Source: an uncultured Oxalobacteraceae bacterium
Lineage (GTDB): Bacteria > Pseudomonadota > Gammaproteobacteria > Burkholderiales > Burkholderiaceae
DNA length: 18,952 nucleotides
NCBI GenBank assembly: GCA_946478765.1
Contig: CAMLDH010000036.1
Span: 1 to 18,952 of the forward strand
Reading direction: 5' to 3'
Of this stretch, positions 15,662 through 18,952 are shown one piece after another (position 1 is the first letter of the stretch; the number at the start of each line of letters is the position of its first letter). The notes below the pieces were generated by a model, which saw only the letters and a list, made by a program, of their open reading frames with translations, was not told the origin of the DNA and ran no database searches. Position numbers and translations under genes: made by a program.

Positions 15662-16432
15662 TTATTGCCGCGCGTTCTGCAAGTGGATATCGCCGTACCA
15701 CGCTTCCACCGTTTCGCCCAGATTATCGGTATCGGTCAGCACGCCGACGCCGATCAGCTGACCCGGCTTTTCACCATACGCCCTTTCGAAATCCTCGGCG
15801 ATATTGCGCGTGAACGTCTGCCATTGTCCGACACCGCTTGCGCCGTTTGCCACAACCATCATTTTGATGCGCCCACTGCGGCGGCTCGTCATGACGGTGC
15901 CAATCGGCGCATTTTTATCCCAAATGTACATCAACGTGGCATAGGGGAAATCGTGGCCGGTAAACAGCTTGGCGGTTTCAAACAGAATTTGATCGGAAAA
16001 CGGCAGCGTATCCTTGTCGCCGTCGAAGCCCAGAATGATCCGTGCCGGCGAATCCTCAGTCACATGTTGTGCCTGATCGGTAGTTTCGACGATGCTGCCG
16101 ACTTTCCATTGCCAGTCGAGCCACGACCATGCCAACGGGTCGATGCGGACATGCTGCATCAATCCGGATGACGCCTCCTCCGCATAGGCATGCAGCACCG
16201 TTTTTCCGTGATCATCCACCAGTTGGTAGCGCGTCGGCTTCTTGGTGCGCAAAATGACGAGCGGTTCCCACGCCCGAGGCAAACTGCCGGTGACATGCAT
16301 CGAGAACGGCGCGATACGCTCCTTTGATAACGCTTGCTGCGTGACGGTATCGGGAGCCGCCTCGGATAAAGGCAGTTGCGCACATCCGGCAATTAACGAC
16401 AGCAGAAAAAATGGCAGAAAAAATCGTTTCAT
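15662..16432 (-). CDS. DUF3047 family lipoprotein
   Basis: This is a 256-residue predicted lipoprotein of unknown function. The frame is open upstream, but the ATG at 16432 places a textbook signal peptide at the N-terminus: MKRFFLPFFLLSLIAGC, with Cys17 as the lipidated residue. AQ follows, which favours outer-membrane sorting. The body matches what I recall of the DUF3047 family: DPLAWSWLDWQWKVG, DSPARIILGFDGDK, YATLMYIWDKNAP, SGRIKMMVVANGASGVGQWQTFTRNIAEDFERAYGEKPGQLIGVGVLTDTDNLGE, and an AWYGDI end. The family looks like a carbohydrate-binding-style beta fold, but no reaction is known. It has no good Shine-Dalgarno site, and an intrinsic-terminator-like hairpin ends 8 bases before the ATG. 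It converges on the amidohydrolase gene. Confidence 0.85.
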   Translation of the reverse strand: MKRFFLPFFLLSLIAGCAQLPLSEAAPDTVTQQALSKERIAPFSMHVTGSLPRAWEPLVILRTKKPTRYQLVDDHGKTVLHAYAEEASSGLMQHVRIDPLAWSWLDWQWKVGSIVETTDQAQHVTEDSPARIILGFDGDKDTLPFSDQILFETAKLFTGHDFPYATLMYIWDKNAPIGTVMTSRRSGRIKMMVVANGASGVGQWQTFTRNIAEDFERAYGEKPGQLIGVGVLTDTDNLGETVEAWYGDIHLQNARQ

Positions 16433-16734
16433 GACATCACAAAAAAAGCCGCGCAACACATTATGTGTGCACGGCATTATCAATGCGCGTGGCAAAACAA
16501 TCACGCGTTCAGGGAAATGGTTCGATCAATCTACTATACGGTCCACCCTGTCGGCAAAAGCCGCCAGCTTGGCAATCGGGAAACGCTGAACTATCCGGCA
16601 ACAAACCAGATCGCAGGCTCTATTTTATGGCGTGTCACGCTTCACGTCACACATTGCCAATAGATTTGATGACATTTCACAACACGCTCCCTTCGGCGAC
16701 TGGTCCTCTGCGCGTCCCACCCGTTTGCCGGGAT
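16433..16734. other. Non-coding gap between the DUF3047 gene and the pseudogene
   Basis: Apart from the terminator-like hairpin at 16441-16475, I see no gene, repeat or site in this 302-base stretch. Its right end is the 3' flank of the decayed dehydrogenase gene. Confidence 0.6.
16441..16475 (-). terminator. Terminator-like hairpin abutting the DUF3047 start codon
   Basis: On the minus strand GCCGTGCACACA (16475-16464) pairs with TGTGTTGCGCGGC (16460-16448) with one wobble and one bulged base around a TAA loop, then seven T (16447-16441). Only 8 bases remain before the DUF3047 ATG. It could be the terminator of the decayed upstream gene or an attenuator for DUF3047. Confidence 0.75.
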
Positions 16735-17403
16735 TCATTTGCTCCAATGCGAGCAACGCAGCAGATTAATCCGCATTCGGGAAGCCGACAAGATAATGCA
16801 GTGCGATAGCATGCGTGACCAATTCCGCGACCGGCAATCTTGCGCCACCTGCGGTAGCCGCAAGCAACACATTTTCTTGGCTTTTGACTTGATCACCCGG
16901 CAGGAAGTTGTGGTCCAGTATACGCGCTGGCCGTGTACGCCCAGAATTTGGCTTTCCGCAAAACTGCCGCGGATTGCAGCGCACACCGCCGCCGGATCGG
17001 CGCCCCACCACTTGCGCCAGCCGCAAAGCTTCAGCAATAATGCTCAGTGTGCCGCCGACAATCAGCTGGTTGCATAGATTGCATAGCTTCGCGATTTGAC
17101 CGCGACCCACCGGACCCACCAAGGTAGGTCGCCCCAATCACTGACAATACTGGTTCGGCGCGCTTGAAATCGGGGGCGCCGATCACGCCGCCGGAAACGG
17201 GGGCATCGACAAATGCGATACCGTTTGCTGCCAGCTTTGCACGTAGTTCCTACTGCCTCCGATTGCGGTGTCGAACTCATGTCGAGAACCAGCGCATATC
17301 CCGCCTGCAACAAGCGTGTCGCCATGGGTTTTCCCATCAACATAATCCCAAGGAAGGCGAGCGCAGGAAGAGATGATGACTGAGGCAAACCGGCTCCTTT
17401 CAT
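16735..17403 (-). pseudogene. Decayed beta-hydroxyacid dehydrogenase (GarR/GlxR or 3-hydroxyisobutyrate dehydrogenase type)
   Basis: Pieces of one NAD(P)-dependent reductase occur in order on the minus strand but in changing frames. They are: the Rossmann start AFLGIMLMGKPMATRLLQAGYALV (17403 side), the substrate-loop signature KLAANGIAFVDAPVSGGVIGA (about 17240-17180), LVGPVGRGQIAKLCN...QLIVGGTLSIIAEALRLAQ (about 17125-17020), GADPAAVCAAIRGSFAESQILGVHGQR, and ILDHNFLPGDQ...LPVAELVTHAIALH. Reading them needs at least four frame changes. An internal TAA precedes the C-terminal SAALLALEQMN. About 70 residues between the Rossmann start and DMSS are deleted, the central glycine of GxGxxG is lost, and a 9-base tandem duplication lies at 17070-17087. 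Intact relatives have about 295 residues. It is clearly non-functional. Confidence 0.88.
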
Positions 17404-17450
17404 AAATTGTTATATTGCATAATGGCGCATCCCGATCAAAAGCAACCATA

Positions 17451-18341
17451 ATGTCTAACCTGGAAATTGTGCCTTTGGTGAATACTCCAATGCAATTGGG
17501 AGAGTCACCCTTCTGGCATCCGGACGAAGCGTCGCTGTATTGGATTGATATTCTAGGATTCGCGCTGCATCGTTTCCATCTTGAAAGCGGTAGCCATCAA
17601 CAATGGGCGCTACCGTCCGAGCCAGGCTGCATTGCGCGCTGCGCTTCGGGTGGCGTGCTGGTCGCGATGCGATCAGGCTTGGCATTACTCGACATCGGCA
17701 CTGGCGCACTAACGCCGGTAGCGGATGCGCCCTATGACACCAGCACAATGCGTTTTAATGACGGCCGCTGCGACGCAGCCGGCCGGCTTTGGGTCGGCAC
17801 GGTTTATGAACCGCGCGATCGGCCGCTGGCACCGCTCTATTGTGTCGAACGCGGCGCGATCCGCGATAGCGGCAAACGCGCGACGGTATCGAACGGTGTG
17901 GCGTTCAGCCCCGACAATCGCACGCTCTATCACGCGGACACGAGTTCGCACAAAATCACCGCTTATGATTTCGACCTTGCCACCGGGCGCATAGGCGAAG
18001 GCCAGTTGTTTCAACAGTTCCCCTTGGATAAATTGCACAATTATGGCGGCCGCCCCGATGGTGCCGCGGTGGATAGCGAAGGCGCTTATTGGTGCGCAAT
18101 GTTCGAGGGGGGGCGGATTCTGCGTTTTTCGCCCACCGGCGAGTTGCTGCGCGAAATACAGTTGCCGGTACATTGTCCCACCATGATGGCGTTCGGCGGA
18201 GCCGATTTGCGCACCCTCTACGTTACCAGTACGCGCCACAACCGATCTGAAGGGGAACTTGCACAATATCCTGTTTCCGGTTGCGTGCTGGCATTACGTG
18301 TGGATGTTCCCGGCCGTCTGGAAGCGGCTTATGTTGCATAA
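17451..18341 (+). CDS. SMP-30/gluconolactonase/regucalcin family lactonase
   Basis: This is a 296-residue six-bladed beta-propeller enzyme, probably a cytoplasmic sugar lactonase that opens an aldonolactone to the sugar acid. The divalent-metal ligands of the family are in place: Glu18 (LGESPFWHP), Asn148 (SNGVAFSPD) and Asp203 (GRPDGAAVDSEG); FNDGRCDAAGRLWVGT is also typical. The ATG at 17451 gives the usual length; an upstream in-frame TTG would add 12 residues. No Shine-Dalgarno site precedes it. Instead a 9-codon reading frame (17422-17451) ends in TAATG overlapping this start. The divergent dehydrogenase pseudogene suggests the pair once belonged to a sugar-acid pathway. The substrate is unassigned. 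Confidence 0.92.
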   Translation: MSNLEIVPLVNTPMQLGESPFWHPDEASLYWIDILGFALHRFHLESGSHQQWALPSEPGCIARCASGGVLVAMRSGLALLDIGTGALTPVADAPYDTSTMRFNDGRCDAAGRLWVGTVYEPRDRPLAPLYCVERGAIRDSGKRATVSNGVAFSPDNRTLYHADTSSHKITAYDFDLATGRIGEGQLFQQFPLDKLHNYGGRPDGAAVDSEGAYWCAMFEGGRILRFSPTGELLREIQLPVHCPTMMAFGGADLRTLYVTSTRHNRSEGELAQYPVSGCVLALRVDVPGRLEAAYVA

Positions 18342-18524
18342 GCAATTTCCATAGAAGCAGCTTGGAACGGCGTGTGGCATCGTGCGTCCGATTCGACAAC
18401 ATGAGCATGGGCATCACCGAATATTGGATCGCGCGCAGACTCTGTCGATATTTTTTCTTGAATCCCGATCGATCTGATTTTAGGCAAACCACCCATAGTC
18501 AGACCCGGTAGATTTTGTTAAGCC

Positions 18525-18952
18525 ATGTCGAAAATTTCAACGATTTATTCGTCTCTCTCGGAGAAAGCTCGCCACCATTGCGTATTGTGGCACCAATTTT
18601 TGGTGCTGAACCAGAAAGGCGCATGCGCTGGCCGATTGATCATACTGCAAAATCCATTTTGGAAAAGTTCAGTAGCAGCAATCGCATTGCTTTTCAGCAG
18701 TGCGACCTGCCATGCAATTGATTCCGCCTCGGCAGAGATTGCGAACGGGAATAGGACGCAGGTGATTCGTGCCGGGCTGCAGCGTAATTGGGATCGCCGC
18801 TGGACAGCGTATGAAGGGATGCACATTGGTGGTTATTGGGATGCAAGCTTGGCTTATTGGCGCGGAAGTCGATATCGCGGCATCTCTGGTAGCACGCAAC
18901 AGCTTGGCGATATCGGCATTACTCCGGTCTTTCTGCTGGAACGGGATAATCG
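18525..18952 (+). CDS. pagL: Lipid A 3-O-deacylase (PagL)/acyloxyacyl hydrolase-like, 3' end outside window
   Basis: This is the N-terminal part of an outer-membrane beta-barrel enzyme that removes the 3-O acyl chain from lipid A. The frame is open from an ATG at 18525, which follows an in-frame TAA at 18519, to the window edge. A signal-peptide-like segment (WKSSVAAIALLFSSATCHA) begins only near codon 45, so the true start may be later; in-frame GTG (18603) and TTG (18636) are candidates. After it come barrel strands typical of PagL: TQVIRAGLQRNWDRRW, HIGGYWDASLAYWRG, and QQLGDIGITPVFLLER. The catalytic His/Ser motif normally lies near the C-terminus and is beyond the window. No clear Shine-Dalgarno site precedes any candidate start. 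The family call is good; the start is uncertain. Confidence 0.75.
   Translation, partial: MSKISTIYSSLSEKARHHCVLWHQFLVLNQKGACAGRLIILQNPFWKSSVAAIALLFSSATCHAIDSASAEIANGNRTQVIRAGLQRNWDRRWTAYEGMHIGGYWDASLAYWRGSRYRGISGSTQQLGDIGITPVFLLERDN

Noticed and set aside
16433..16504. N-terminal extension of the DUF3047 protein (24 codons)
   Set aside because: It would place sequence before a canonical lipoprotein signal peptide and would read through the terminator-like hairpin.
18342..18524. Terminator after the lactonase gene
   Set aside because: A T6 run occurs near 18450-18455, but I could not find a convincing stem immediately before it.
18515..18721. 68-codon frame beginning near the PagL-like gene
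   Set aside because: It is out of frame with the PagL-like sequence and resembles no family; the continuous frame from 18525 explains the region better.

Overview
This window looks like chromosome of a betaproteobacterium in the Burkholderiales, most likely an Oxalobacteraceae relative such as Herminiimonas, Janthinobacterium or Herbaspirillum. That placement is an inference from the style of the predicted proteins and the moderately GC-rich coding sequence; no rRNA or other marker gene is present. I see no tRNA, CRISPR array, transposase, integrase or phage gene. Most of the window is ordinary housekeeping and nutrient-uptake sequence.

Positions 1-4581 (minus strand) hold a complete glutamate/aspartate ABC importer in the order gltI-gltJ-gltK-gltL, closed by an intrinsic terminator. 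A LysR regulator of the HypT/YjiE type sits directly upstream of it. The operon carries several non-coding structures: a terminator-like hairpin between gltI and gltJ, a sigma-54-like promoter just after it, and a REP-like palindrome between gltK and gltL. A MITE-like imperfect palindrome lies immediately upstream of the LysR start codon.

Positions 4767-8884 hold an Atm1-type ABC exporter (minus), a divergent YciA-like acyl-CoA thioesterase and a PhoD-type Tat-exported alkaline phosphatase (both plus). These meet a convergent fadD-type acyl-CoA ligase (8917-10599, minus) at a shared bidirectional terminator.

Positions 10911-14111 (minus) hold a two-gene unit: a cytoplasmic molybdopterin oxidoreductase and, 3 bases downstream, a lipoprotein metallopeptidase. 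Divergent from it is an M20 amidohydrolase (14428-15639), which converges on a DUF3047 lipoprotein (15662-16432). The start codon of the DUF3047 gene abuts an intrinsic-terminator-like hairpin.

Positions 16735-17403 contain a badly decayed beta-hydroxyacid dehydrogenase pseudogene, and next to it an intact, divergent SMP-30/gluconolactonase gene. Together these look like the remains of a sugar-acid catabolic locus. The window ends inside a PagL-like lipid A deacylase gene. I found no clear multi-gene novel system. The items most worth checking are the regulatory structures in the glt operon, the palindrome upstream of the LysR gene and the hairpin on the DUF3047 start.
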